Shown piece by piece: positions 1-10,263 of a stretch of DNA of 64,000 bases (position 1 is the first letter of the stretch; each line of letters opens with the position of its first letter). The stretch covers positions 682,001-746,000 of the forward strand of contig JAHLMK010000020.1 of the NCBI GenBank assembly GCA_019915135.1, written 5' to 3'. This stretch comes from Strobilurus pachycystidiatus. Its lineage: Eukaryota > Basidiomycota > Agaricomycetes > Agaricales > Physalacriaceae. The notes under the pieces are model-generated. The model saw nothing but the letters and a program-made list of their open reading frames with translations. It did not search any database and had not been told where the DNA came from. The position numbers and the translations under genes were made by a program.

Positions 1-23
1 ATGAAAGATCGATCATTGACAGC

Positions 24-534
24 TAGGCTCGTGACCATCCGCTTCGCCACGTGGCTCCGCTTTTCACTTTTGGCGAAGCGGCTGGTCCCAACTGAGCCGG
101 ATTTGGCTGATGCTGCCAATCCAGCCCCCGCACTTTTATTTGACGATGAGGTTTCACGATAAAAAAAGTCAAAAAGTTCACTAAATGAAAAGTGATTTTT
201 ATCGCATTTGAAGGCATCTGGGATAGCAAAAAAAATTTAGTTACACCCGAGCTAATTCATGTCGAAGTCCCTGCCACTGAACGGACACCTGGCGAGGAAG
301 TTCACTTGTGAAAAAAGTTGAAAAAGTCATTTCTTAAAAGTTGCTTAGAATACAAAAATAATCATCTTTTGTTTAGTGGAAAAAATACATTTTTCTGGGA
401 GAGAGGACGTCGAAAAGTAAAAGTTCGGTGCCTGGATTGGCAGCATCCGCCAAATCCGGCTCAGTTGTTCCCAGCCGCTTCGCACTAGTGATAAGCGGAG
501 CCACGTGATGCGAAGCGTGCTGGTTGCGAGCCTA
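24..534. mobile_element. hAT-type MITE with 9-bp direct flanks
   Basis: The ends are inverted copies (TAGGCTCGTGACCA at the left, TGGTTGCGAGCCTA at the right). The inverted similarity runs inward for over 100 bp on each side, through a CACGTGGCTCCGC block. The flanks repeat ATTGACAGC at 15-23 and 535-543. TAG..CTA ends with an 8-9 bp duplication fit hAT-type non-autonomous elements. No coding capacity is visible in the 511 bp. Confidence 0.75.
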
Positions 535-543
535 ATTGACAGC

Positions 544-823
544 GTTCCGTGGGTTCCGACTCAGGCCACGTGGGTTTGTCTCTTTGACGGACGTTTGTAT
601 CTCCCGCGCTCCTCAGGCTACGGGCACCAAAATTTCTGCTACAAGATGTCATTATCTTATAGTTAGAGACAATCAGAGGTCCCAAATTAATATTAAGCAC
701 GTCCGCTAAGTAGATAGAGGTTGTCGACTTGTGCCACATGGCTTTGTCTTGTCTCAATTACCCGGGTCAACTCTCCCTTAATATATAGGATGAGAATGAT
801 CGAAATATTTTCTGGTTCTTCCC
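544..823. other. Spacer without recognised feature
   Basis: This stretch between the MITE and the next TIR element shows no coherent reading frame or repeat that I can support. Confidence 0.5.
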
Positions 824-867
824 AATTGGGAACTACACACCGGGCTTTGGGCCAAATATTGACCCGC

Positions 868-1406
868 TGTCACAAATTGCCTCCATTCTTCTCCCTCCAT
901 CATGTGCTTCCCACTCTCGACACCGTCATATTCTCCCGTCTCTGCATCCACCTCGGCCTGGGCCTAGCTCACCTCTCTCTTTCATCCATCGTCTTGGCAT
1001 TGCCTAGACAGATCACAGGTTCCATCATGGGATGGGTGTCCAAATGCGGACCGTAGATTCCGGCCCGCTGAAGACTGCAAGTCAATGATGTCATTGCCAT
1101 ACGAGGCGAGGGCAGCCTTTCTCTGGACATCCATGACATCATTTACCCGGGTCCCTCTGCCAAATCTTCGCAAGTACTTTGGTTATGCTACCTTAGTCCG
1201 TACTCTGGATTCTCTGTATATATTCATGGACTCTCTAGTTAGTTCCGCAGTCTGTTCTCTTCGTCTACTCACTGCTCGGTCGCTCCTAGTACTGGTGTAG
1301 CTTGACACACTCCTCCTTCATATCTATCTCTATCTCTATTCCTTTCTCCTTGTCTCGTTCGTGTGACTTGGGTGGTTGCCTTAGTATTCGGGCACCAGTC
1401 TTGACA
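868..1406 (+). repeat. 5' LTR of the first Gypsy element
   Basis: It begins TGTCACAAATTG and ends CAGTCTTGACA. The boundaries are fixed by comparison with the 3' LTR and with the solo LTR at 59912-60450, which has its own clean target duplication. CCCGC flanks it directly on both sides. Confidence 0.92.
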
Positions 1407-2111
1407 CCCGCAGTTATCTGGTTGATATAGGCAGTATAAACCGAATATATACAACATTTGTGAAAGATAACTGCCGGAAGGGAAGTTATTTGGTAAATAT
1501 ATGCCCTATTCACCAAATATTTCCTGCATGTTTGACGAATATTTGCCATGTAGTATTGCCACTATATTTCAGTGAGGCTCAGGCCAGTAACAATAGGTTA
1601 TAGTTGATGATCATCCCAAGTCTCATATTTTGACTATGCTACGAACATAGGGTATCAAACTGGTTCTAAGCAATAATGCATACTCCATCAATGTAGCCTG
1701 CACGCCGCAAGCGCTTGTCTGATATCAAGGTGAGAACAGCTCGGAGAACGCATCAGAAGTCTTACCGTTACATTGGCTTGGATGGAGGAGTACTTGAGGA
1801 AAATTGCGTCGGCCGTGCTTGCTACCAGAAGCAGAAAGATAATCAACAAATGGGTTATAGGGCTAAAAGACGAGACTTACCGCGTGCGTGAAGGTCGCAC
1901 AATGTGATTCTGACGCGTCCAGTGCACACAGGCACAGACTGCAACTAATGATGGCAAAAAGGAGAGAGAATGCACCCGTGATGTCAAACGCTGAAGCCGG
2001 CAACACCGCGAGGGTCGATGCGTTCTTGCAGAGCGAGGGATTCTGCCACACTGCAACAGTCAGATATGAGAAAGAACGCGACAAGAGGCCACAGACCTTT
2101 TCCATCCCATT
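1407..2111 (+). repeat. 705-bp duplicated flank, copy 1
   Basis: This segment appears identical to 8706-9410, the genomic sequence that follows the 3' LTR. Here it replaces the primer-binding site, leader and start of gag. The junction to gag is at 2111/2112, where the two copies diverge (CCATCCCATTGACC against CCATCCCATTTCCG). On the minus strand both copies hold a short hydrophobic reading frame (1863-2105) of unknown meaning. Confidence 0.85.
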
Positions 2112-3257
2112 GACCCCGAACCCTCTGAACCATCGACTCCCCCGTCTTCATCGTCATCTTCTTCTTCCTCCTCCAATCCCTCTCGGTCATCGTCTCCATC
2201 TTTTCCAGTTCACCCAGTCCCTCCTATCGGAGCTAAGCTTGACGACTTCGTCGGCGACCGCGCCACATCTACTACATGGCTGGCCCAATACCGCAACCAC
2301 ATGCGGCTGAACACCGCCCGCTATTCTACTGAGATCGAGAAGGTCTCGGTCTTCCTTTCATATTTCAAGGGACCTCTCGCCGGTAAATGGGCAGAACGCC
2401 GCATGAAAGAGTATGATGCCGATCAGGACGATAATACCATCCCAGCTGCCAGCAAACGCTGGACCACACAGGCGTCTATCATCGAGAAGTTCAAAGCCGA
2501 CTATGCGGCCATCGACCCAATCACCGCTGCGCGTACCGCCATCGAGACCATCCGCCAGGAAAAGGACTTATCTTCAATTGATAAGTTCATCACTGCCTTT
2601 GATGGCTACGCTGATGACTCCCAGTTTGACAAAAGCTCGTTACTCTACTTCTTCAAACGCGGCTTGAACCCCAGTCTCTTGGACCAAATCTGCATGTCCT
2701 ACCCCATTCCCGATACCCTTGACAAGTTCAAGACCCGCGCTGTTGAGATGCAGCATGCCTATGAAGCCCGCAAGGCTGAAAAGGCTAACTGGACACAGCG
2801 CTCCCATTCCTCTCCGGGCATTTACGCTCCTCGCGCCCCGCCTCAGCGCGCCCCGGCTCCCGCTCAAGATATGGGAGTACCTATGGATGTAGATGCATCC
2901 CGTAACACAGGTGCTACCTCGTCCTCTCCTTTGACTAGGCTGACCCCCGAGGAGCGCGAAATCCTTTGCAGGAAGGGCGCTTGCTTTAGGTGCCGCGGCC
3001 CCAACCACATGTCCAAGGACTGTCCTACTCGCTTTGGTACCAGCGCCTCTGCTCCGGCCGCAAACCGCACCATTTGCGCCGCTGACACGTCCGCCGCTGT
3101 CACGGCTGTTCCCACTTCCTCCGACACTGCTCCCGCATCGTCTGCCGATGCAATTCAACAGATTAGCAACGCGGCCAACTTGCTCCGTGGCCTACAGGGA
3201 GATGAGAAGGCGCAGGCCTTGGCTTTCTTGAAGGATGTCGCTGGCCTGGATTTTTAG
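2112..3257 (+). pseudogene. Gag of the first Gypsy, 5'-truncated
   Basis: Gag packages the element RNA. The coding frame is open from the junction at 2112. A serine/proline-rich stretch is followed by a capsid-like helical region (AKLDDFVGDRATSTTWLAQY and onward) and a C-terminal CCHC zinc knuckle, CFRCRGPNHMSKDC, near 2979-3020. The first ATG (2301) lies inside the conserved capsid part, and in-frame upstream sequence belongs to the duplicated flank with a stop at 2067. The native start is therefore missing. Pol follows in another frame about 70 bp after the gag stop. Confidence 0.8.
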
Positions 3258-3328
3258 AGCGCTCCCCTACCCCGACGTTAGGAGGAGCTGTACGCAATTC
3301 TGTCACAAATTTTACCAATCGATTCTCT

Positions 3329-4938
3329 GTGTTATCAACCCTTTGTGAGCGTACCCATCCCAAAGAACTTCGAATGTCAGCAGTCACCCAGAACCGACAG
3401 ACACCCTCGATCACACTGGAACTTAAATTCATTGGCAAAATCACTGGCAGAAGAATCGTCGCACAAGCTCTAATTGATAGTGGCGCTGAAGGTATTATTA
3501 TCAACGCCCGCTATGCAAACCAGCATCATTTCACCCTCATGCCCCTTTCCTCCCCTTTCCCTGTTCGCAACGTTGACGGCACCGAAAACGTTATGGGCTG
3601 GGTCCGGCACTATACTACCCAGCGCATCCGGATCTATAGCCGAGACGGTCATTCCTATCACGAAGAGCTAATCGAGCTCTACGTCACTGACATTGGTGAT
3701 CACGACGTTATCCTTGGCACTGACTGGCTCGACGAACACAACCCAGAAATAGACTGGGCTGGTGTCCAGATAGATTTCACTCGCTGTCCCAACTCTTGTA
3801 CCCTCAACAACCCCCCGGTGACTGACGTACGTGCTCACGCCAAACGCATTCCCATCCCCACTAAACGCTCTCCTCACGACCCTCGTCTTCACCATCGAGA
3901 CTACCAAGTTCAATGGAAGGATCGCAAAGGCAACCTCCGGCCTGTCCCAGTCCAGCGTACAGCCGGACAACGTCGAAGTATCCGACCCCGCGTTTACAAT
4001 CGGGTTCAAATTCCCGTCGTCTTGTTCACCGAGGACGATGAAGAAGAAGTGGAGGTCCCAAGAGAATGGGAAGAGCAGATGTACACTCAAGTGTTTCGGG
4101 ATGACTATCCCCGCCCAGTGCGAGATCCACAAACTCCTGATGGTCCCTCTATTCAAATACGTGCTGGATTTAGCAAGGCGCAGGAACTTGCCGAAGCTAG
4201 CCAAATGCCCAAGGATACCCGTCCTCTCGCTGAGCGTATCCCTTCTCAATATCATGCCTATCTCACTGTCTTTGACAAGCACACATCGGACCGGCTTCCC
4301 CAACACAGCCCCTGGGATCATGCTATTGATCTCAAACCCGGTTTCGAGCCAAAACCATGCAAAACCTACCCATTGTCCCCAACCGAACAAGCTGAACTTG
4401 ACGCATTTCTTGACGAAAACCTGGCAAAAGGATACATACGTCCTTCCAAGTCCCCCATGGCGAGTCCCTTCTTCTTCGTTAAAAAGAAAGACGGAAAACT
4501 ACGCCCCGTCCAGGATTATCGCGAACTTAACAAAGGCACCATCAAGAACGAGTACCCACTCCCGCTCATTGGAGAATTGATCGATAAACTCAAGGGTGCT
4601 CGTTACTTTTCAAAGGTAGACCTTCGTCAAGGCTACAACAACTGCCAAATCAAGGCAGGAGACGAGTGGAAAGGCGCATTCAAGACAAACCGCGGCCTGT
4701 TTGAACCCTTGGTGATGTTCTTTGGTCTTATGAATTCTCCTGCCACGTTTCAAGCAATGATGAATACCATTCTCAAGGACCTGATCGACTCCGGCAAAGT
4801 TGTCGTATACATGGACGACATCTTGATCTTCACCAAGACCTTAGAAGAACACCGCAAGGTCGTCTTGCAGGTTCTCCAGCGCCTGAAGGAGCACGATCTC
4901 TATGCTAAGCCCGAGAAGTGCACCTTTGAAGCTGAGTC
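3329..4938 (+). pseudogene. Protease and reverse transcriptase part of pol
   Basis: Retroviral-type aspartic protease: the catalytic triplet lies in LIDSGAEG near 3470-3490, with ILGTDWL as the partner motif. Reverse transcriptase follows (SPFFFVKKKDGKLRPVQDYR, then YMDDILIF near 4810). Reading stops being pol-like at 4938, where a hAT-like element begins. RNase H and the integrase N-terminus are absent from the element. The first in-frame ATG is at 3374; codons before it are also open. Confidence 0.88.
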
Positions 4939-5787
4939 TAGGGTTTTAAAGTCCAGTCCATGTGGACCGGTAAGACCGGTGGACTGGACCGGACTGGACT
5001 GGTCACATGACCAGTCCAATATGGACCGGTCTTACCAGTCCTACCAGTCCCGGTCCTAGGTCCAGAGCTCAACCCAGATTTATTAGGACTGGTAAAGACT
5101 GGTCTAGGACCGGTTTGGACCGGTCTATTCAGGGTTCAGTTAGGACTAGTCAAATATTCCTCAAAAGGGTCGTTATATATAAGTTCATGGTAAACTTACC
5201 TTGACTTAATTGATCCAATGGTAAACTTACCCTCATTGAGGCGTTCTTATGGTAAACTTTCCATGACTTATATACACATATGATACATTTAGCTGCACAT
5301 ACTCACTGCGTTTCTTGCTTTCTGAAAGACTTCGGATAGGTGGGTACTAGGTGACCATACAGGCAGAGTAATCATACGGTGGAACAGCTTCAGCTATCCA
5401 AGGTCTGACCATATAACGCGTAAGAGTACATGAAAATTACAACTGAAGGTAACATGCTGACGATACACAAACTATCATTACTGGACAGTTACAACAATCA
5501 TACCCTGTCTCGTGAGTCGTGAACTGCATAGGATGTTATAGTCAATCTGTCATTTTGTTATGAGTAGCTCATAGCCTCACTTAACACGGACAATAAAAGA
5601 ATATAAATAATGAAACTTGTATTCTTTGATGAGATGGATGGAGTACAGACAAAACGGTACCATACAATAGCTAATAGTAATTATATAACACATATTTTGA
5701 ATAATATAGCACCACCGCTAAGATACTAAGCCATGATTGTTGTGCTGTCTTATACGCGCTAGTCATCATCCACCTCTGGGTAAACCA

Positions 5788-6010
5788 ATGGTCCTCGTCC
5801 TTGTCCTTGTTAGGATTGGTCCTTGCCCGTGTTCAATTGGTGCTTGTCCACGTTCCGTTGGTCCTCGTCAGTGCCCAGTTGGTCCTCGTCCGCGTCTGCG
5901 TTCAGTTGGTCCTCGTCTGCGCCCAGTTGGTCCTCGTCTGCGCCCAGTTGGTCCTCGTCCGCGCCCAGTTGGTCCTCGTTCAAGCTCAGTTGATCCTTGT
6001 CCTCGTAGTT
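5788..6010 (+). repeat. Minisatellite of about 24 bp period
   Basis: GTTGGTCCTCGTC-type units repeat about nine times with drift, interspersed with GCGCCCAG. Open frames across it, giving Val-Leu or Gly-Pro-Arg repeats, are a by-product of the repeat. Confidence 0.75.
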
Positions 6011-6342
6011 GGTTGAGCGGTCTATGCACTAGAGACAAAATAAGGAAAAGGGAGAAGACGGGAGAGAAGGAAGTGAATAAACCCCGAGTTTGATCGAATT
6101 AAAAACCAACCAGCACGTGAGACGCACATGTGCCAACGGCATGCGGACTCCGCGGACTCTGAGAAAAGTGTGATATTGGGAATATTAATGGCACTCCGTG
6201 TCGCTCAGATGGTAGCCGGCACCTGCCGCTGCACATCCCAACTCAGCTGCAGTGCTTCCATTGCTGTATTTTGCCTGCTTATAAATCTAACACTTCTGTA
6301 CACCCCTAGCAGTCTCAATGAGCGAGCACCAAGTGAAGTGTG

Positions 6343-6403
6343 GGTTAGGGTTCAAGTGTAAGGGTTCACCGCGGGGGAGAACACCTAAATCGGAACCCTA
6401 ACC
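6343..6403. repeat. Short inverted repeat with telomere-like core
   Basis: GGTTAGGGTTC (6343-6353) and GAACCCTAACC (6393-6403) are perfect inverted copies 39 bp apart and could form a hairpin. The core matches the TTAGGG unit used by many fungal telomeres, but there are only single units. Confidence 0.5.
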
Positions 6404-7037
6404 TTACAAATTTTGCTCTGCTGCGCTTGAATGACTTATGCTAGACATGTCTGTTGTTACACTGATAGCTAGGATACGCAGGTGACAAGGTCATACAGCT
6501 AGCAGTTGTCAAGGTGTGCTATACATATACCTGTCTGAAGATTGATCATTAATGATTTGCGCACTGACAGCTTGATCTATATTGGCTGTGTTAGATGCAC
6601 CCATCACTGATTATACAGTAGGACTATCTAGACATAATGTCTTTGTTACTTGCGTCTACATCAAGTATCCAACATCTGACAAGTTGGAGAAAACGCAGTG
6701 ACTCTCTCACATTCAGATAAGTGTGGCCAAAACATATTATACAAGCCTAACTAGTCATTAACTTGACTGTCATATACTATCTGATCCATATGGTAAACTT
6801 ATATGATGGTAAACTTACCAAAAAAATTACAAAAATGTAAGTTTGAGCTTGTAATGATATGGACCGGTCCTAGACCGGTTTAGGACCGCAAACCGGACTG
6901 ATTAGGACCGGTTTTTGTGGTCCTAACCAGTCCAGTCCTAGGTCCAGCCAGATTTAAGAATTTGGTGGACCGGTCCGGTCCCCAGTCCATGACCTCAGAG
7001 GTCAAAAGACCGGACCGGACCGGACTTTTGAACCCTA

Positions 7038-8306
7038 CGGTTGACCAACACAATGGATACTATCCATTGTGTTGTTGACCGCTTCACCAAGACGGTAATT
7101 GTATCTCCATGCCGCAAGACCATTGATGCGGATGGTACGGTTGATATCTTGGTGGATGGTGTTTATCGACGCTACGGTCTCTGGGACAAGATGATCTCTG
7201 ATCGTGGTCCTCAGTTTGCAAGCAAGGTCATGCAAGCCGTTCACGCTAAGCTAGGAATTACCTCTGCGCTTAGTACGGCTTACCATCCTCAAACAGATGG
7301 CGAAACCGAGCGTTATAATCAAGAACTTGAACAATACCTCCGCGTTTTCTGTAACTACCGACAAGACGACTGGGTCAAATACCTTCCCTTTGCGGAATTC
7401 TCTCACAACAGTCGCATTCACTCCACCACGGGCAAGTCCCCCTTTGAACTTCTTCACGGTTTCAAACCCCGCTTATACCCCTCTTTGAACCCCACGTCCA
7501 ACATTCCCACTGTCGAAGAACGGTTGACCAACCTGGAACGGCTTCGCGAGGAAGTCAAGGCTAGCCTTACCACCGCCGCAGAGATCATGAAGGGGAACAA
7601 CGGAGATGTCACCAAGAAGGGCATTACGTTCAAAGTTGGTGACAAGGTGTTGCTTGACGGAAAGAATCTCAAGACAACGCGACCCAAAGCTAAGCTCTCA
7701 GACAAGCATCATGGGCCTTTTGAAGTCACTGACGTACTTGGACCAGTCAACTATCGTCTCAAACTTCCTCCCACATGGCGTATACACCCTGTCTTCCACG
7801 CCGCCCTCCTCCTTCCTTTTGTGGAGACCGAGGCTCATGGGCCTAATTTCCCATCTAATCCGCCCGACCTCATCGACGACAAGGAAGAGTTTGATGTTGA
7901 AGCCATACTCGACTCTCGCCCAACTCGTAACAAGCGCGGCATTCAGTACTTGGTGAAGTGGTTGGACTACCCGTCATCAGAGAACACCTGGGAACCCAGT
8001 TCCAACCTCACAAAGGCACTCCCTTTGATCAAGGAATTCCATCGTACACATTCCACGGCTTATTCCAAACCTCTTCCCCACCTTCGCACTCTCGGTGTCA
8101 CCGTTAACGATATCTGGACGGGGACTACTGCGCTCCAGGCGCAAGCGCATCCTAAAGAGGGGGTATTGTCACAAATTGCCTCCATTCTTCTCCCTCCATC
8201 ACGTGCTTCCCACTCTCGACACCGTCATATTCTCCCGTCTCTGCATCCACCTCGGCCTGGGCCTAGCTCACCTCTCTCTTTCATCCATCGTCTTGGCATT
8301 GCCTAG
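7038..8306 (+). pseudogene. Integrase C-terminal part plus chromodomain
   Basis: Integrase resumes after the hAT-like element just before the first catalytic Asp region (VVDRFTKTVIV). It then shows SDRGPQF with the second Asp, YHPQTDGETER, and the catalytic Glu region (KSPFELL). A GPF-type region (HHGPFEV) and a chromodomain near 7880-8030 (VEAILDSRPTRNKRGIQYLV, then YPSSENTWEP) follow. Chromodomains of this kind direct integration to modified chromatin. The frame starts without a usable ATG because the zinc-binding N-terminus was deleted. Confidence 0.88.
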
Positions 8307-8705
8307 ACAGATCACAGGTTCCATCATGGGATGGGTGTCCAAATGCGGACCGTAGATTCCGGCCCGCTGAAGACTGCAAGTCAATGATGTCATTGCCATA
8401 CGAGGCGAGGGCAGCCTTTCTCTGGACATCCATGACATCATTTACCCGGGTCCCTCTGCCAAATCTTCGCAAGTACTTTGGTTATGCTACCTTAGTCCGT
8501 ACTCTGGATTCTCTGTATATATTCATGGACTCTCTAGTTAGTTCCGCAGTCTGTTCTCTTCGTCTACTCACTGCTCGGTCGCTCCTAGTACTGGTGTAGC
8601 TTGACACACTCCTCCTTCATATCTATCTCTATCTCTATTCCTTTCTCCTTGTCTCGTTCGTGTGACTTGGGTGGTTGCCTTAGTATTCGGGCACCAGTCT
8701 TGACA
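8167..8705 (+). repeat. 3' LTR of the first Gypsy element
   Basis: It is 539 bp, starts TGTCACAAATTG, ends CTTGACA, and is preceded by a polypurine tract at about 8151-8163. It is followed by CCCGC, the target duplication. Confidence 0.92.
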
Positions 8706-9410
8706 CCCGCAGTTATCTGGTTGATATAGGCAGTATAAACCGAATATATACAACATTTGTGAAAGATAACTGCCGGAAGGGAAGTTATTTGGTAAATATA
8801 TGCCCTATTCACCAAATATTTCCTGCATGTTTGACGAATATTTGCCATGTAGTATTGCCACTATATTTCAGTGAGGCTCAGGCCAGTAACAATAGGTTAT
8901 AGTTGATGATCATCCCAAGTCTCATATTTTGACTATGCTACGAACATAGGGTATCAAACTGGTTCTAAGCAATAATGCATACTCCATCAATGTAGCCTGC
9001 ACGCCGCAAGCGCTTGTCTGATATCAAGGTGAGAACAGCTCGGAGAACGCATCAGAAGTCTTACCGTTACATTGGCTTGGATGGAGGAGTACTTGAGGAA
9101 AATTGCGTCGGCCGTGCTTGCTACCAGAAGCAGAAAGATAATCAACAAATGGGTTATAGGGCTAAAAGACGAGACTTACCGCGTGCGTGAAGGTCGCACA
9201 ATGTGATTCTGACGCGTCCAGTGCACACAGGCACAGACTGCAACTAATGATGGCAAAAAGGAGAGAGAATGCACCCGTGATGTCAAACGCTGAAGCCGGC
9301 AACACCGCGAGGGTCGATGCGTTCTTGCAGAGCGAGGGATTCTGCCACACTGCAACAGTCAGATATGAGAAAGAACGCGACAAGAGGCCACAGACCTTTT
9401 CCATCCCATT
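8706..9410 (+). repeat. 705-bp duplicated flank, copy 2 (native position)
   Basis: This copy continues into TCCGGCTCAAAAC and the rest of the TIR element, so it is the original flank. The copy at 1407-2111 is derived from it or from an allele of it. Confidence 0.8.
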
Positions 9411-9881
9411 TCCGGCTCAAAACTGCAGGTCGCGTCTATCACCGTTCTAGATTCACGCACTTTGTTGGCATATTGACGGGGTGATCCCTTGTCATTGAGA
9501 GCGGAACGTTGTTGACAGCAGAGCGATGAGACGGCTCAGTATTAGGACTGTCGAATAGCGTGTTTTGTTGGACATTGTCTAGGACGATGAACGTCGGCGA
9601 GGTAGAGAGGCGGTGATGATGGGGGTAGCTGGTCAAGCAAGGTTGATCGCGTCAGCCGTCGACGCCTCATCTGCCGACATGACCCCACGTCTGAACTTGT
9701 GCTTTTTCTTGGAAAGCATCCAAAACATCTGCCAAATATGTGGAAGACACAGCTTGTATTTACCAAATAATCACTCTGGTAATATTTGGCAAATATTTGT
9801 GATTTACTGCTGGTATCTACCAGATAACTGCGGGTCAATATTTGGCCCAAAGCCCGGTGAAACCCTCAGTTCCAATTTCCC

Positions 9882-10263
9882 TTGACTTTTGCCTCACCAA
9901 AAGACTGCCCAGTGGCTTCCTGAACATACCAGAGCACCCGATGTCACCAATACTTGCCAAATCAGAGCTGATCGGCACTTTCTCAGTTGACACCTAGATG
10001 CTCCATGTACACAGCCACCCAGCACAGGCTTATTCCCATTCTTGCACAGTACCCTCCTGCCGCATATAGCAGCGAGCGGCACCACATTCGGCAGCTATAT
10101 TGGCATCCTAAAACGGACGGCCGTCTCTGCACCGTCCCAGAATGGATTGTCCTCGACCTAAAGTGGATTGTCCTCGACCTAAAGTGGAATGTTTTTGTCT
10201 TACTGGGATGCTACCTAAATACATGCTTCTAGACTAATACTGGTAGAGCTATCGAAGTGGTCA
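9882..10263. other. Spacer; 3' side of KDZ element B
   Basis: No gene is seen here. A 20-21 bp unit, TGGATTGTCCTCGACCTAAAG, occurs twice in tandem at about 10144-10185. The left end of KDZ element B should lie here if the model for B is right, but I could not identify it. Confidence 0.4.

Larger units (their letters stand above)
5304..6700. mobile_element. CACTA-like non-autonomous element, third nesting level
   Basis: The ends are CACTGCGTTTC and GAAAACGCAGTG, with ACT duplicated at 5301-5303 and 6701-6703. The copy at 52310-52974 is the empty site: there the flanking bases read GCACATACTCTCTCAC without interruption. No transposase frame is present in the 1397 bp. CACTG ends with a 3-bp duplication fit the CACTA (CMC) superfamily. 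Confidence 0.8.
4939..7037. mobile_element. hAT-like element inside pol, carrying a nested insertion
   Basis: It begins TAGGGTTTTAAAGTCCAGTCC and ends GGACCGGACTTTTGAACCCTA, the same ends as the copy at 52310-52974. Its own sequence is rich in GGACCGGT palindromes and has no coding capacity. Unlike the other copy it has no matching 8-bp flanks (GCTGAGTC against CGGTTGAC). This agrees with loss of adjacent pol sequence after insertion. The 1.4 kb at 5304-6700 is a later insertion. Confidence 0.8.
868..8705 (+). mobile_element. Ty3/Gypsy chromovirus, rearranged and defective
   Basis: Two 539-bp LTRs (868-1406, 8167-8705) bound gag, protease-reverse transcriptase and integrase-chromodomain coding on the plus strand. 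The outer flanks repeat CCCGC (863-867, 8706-8710), a 5-bp target duplication. A purine tract, AAAGAGGGGG, precedes the 3' LTR. The element cannot be autonomous. A 705-bp copy of its own 3' flank sits where the primer-binding site and the gag start should be, and the middle of pol was lost when a hAT-like element entered at 4939. The LTRs differ at one base that I noticed (ATCATGTGC versus ATCACGTGC), so the rearrangements are recent. Confidence 0.9.
824..9876. mobile_element. TIR element hosting the first Gypsy insertion
   Basis: The left arm (about 824-867, continuing at 1407 after the LTR) and the right arm (about 9700-9876) are inverted copies. They share the block ACCGGGCTTTGGGCCAAATA followed by TTGACCCGCAGTTATCTGG. 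Without the retrotransposon and its duplicated flank the element would be about 1.2 kb, so it was probably non-autonomous. TTCCC at 819-823 and 9877-9881 may be the target duplication, but the exact ends are uncertain by a few bases. No transposase gene was found in its own sequence. Confidence 0.55.

Noticed and set aside
5737..6093. Gly-Pro-Arg repeat protein
   Set aside because: The frame is a translation of a minisatellite inside a non-autonomous element, and several frames are equally open.
6190..6360. Possible tRNA or SINE (GCTCAGATGGTAG and GGTTCAAGTG)
   Set aside because: The A-box-like and B-box-like words are about 150 bp apart and no cloverleaf can be drawn.
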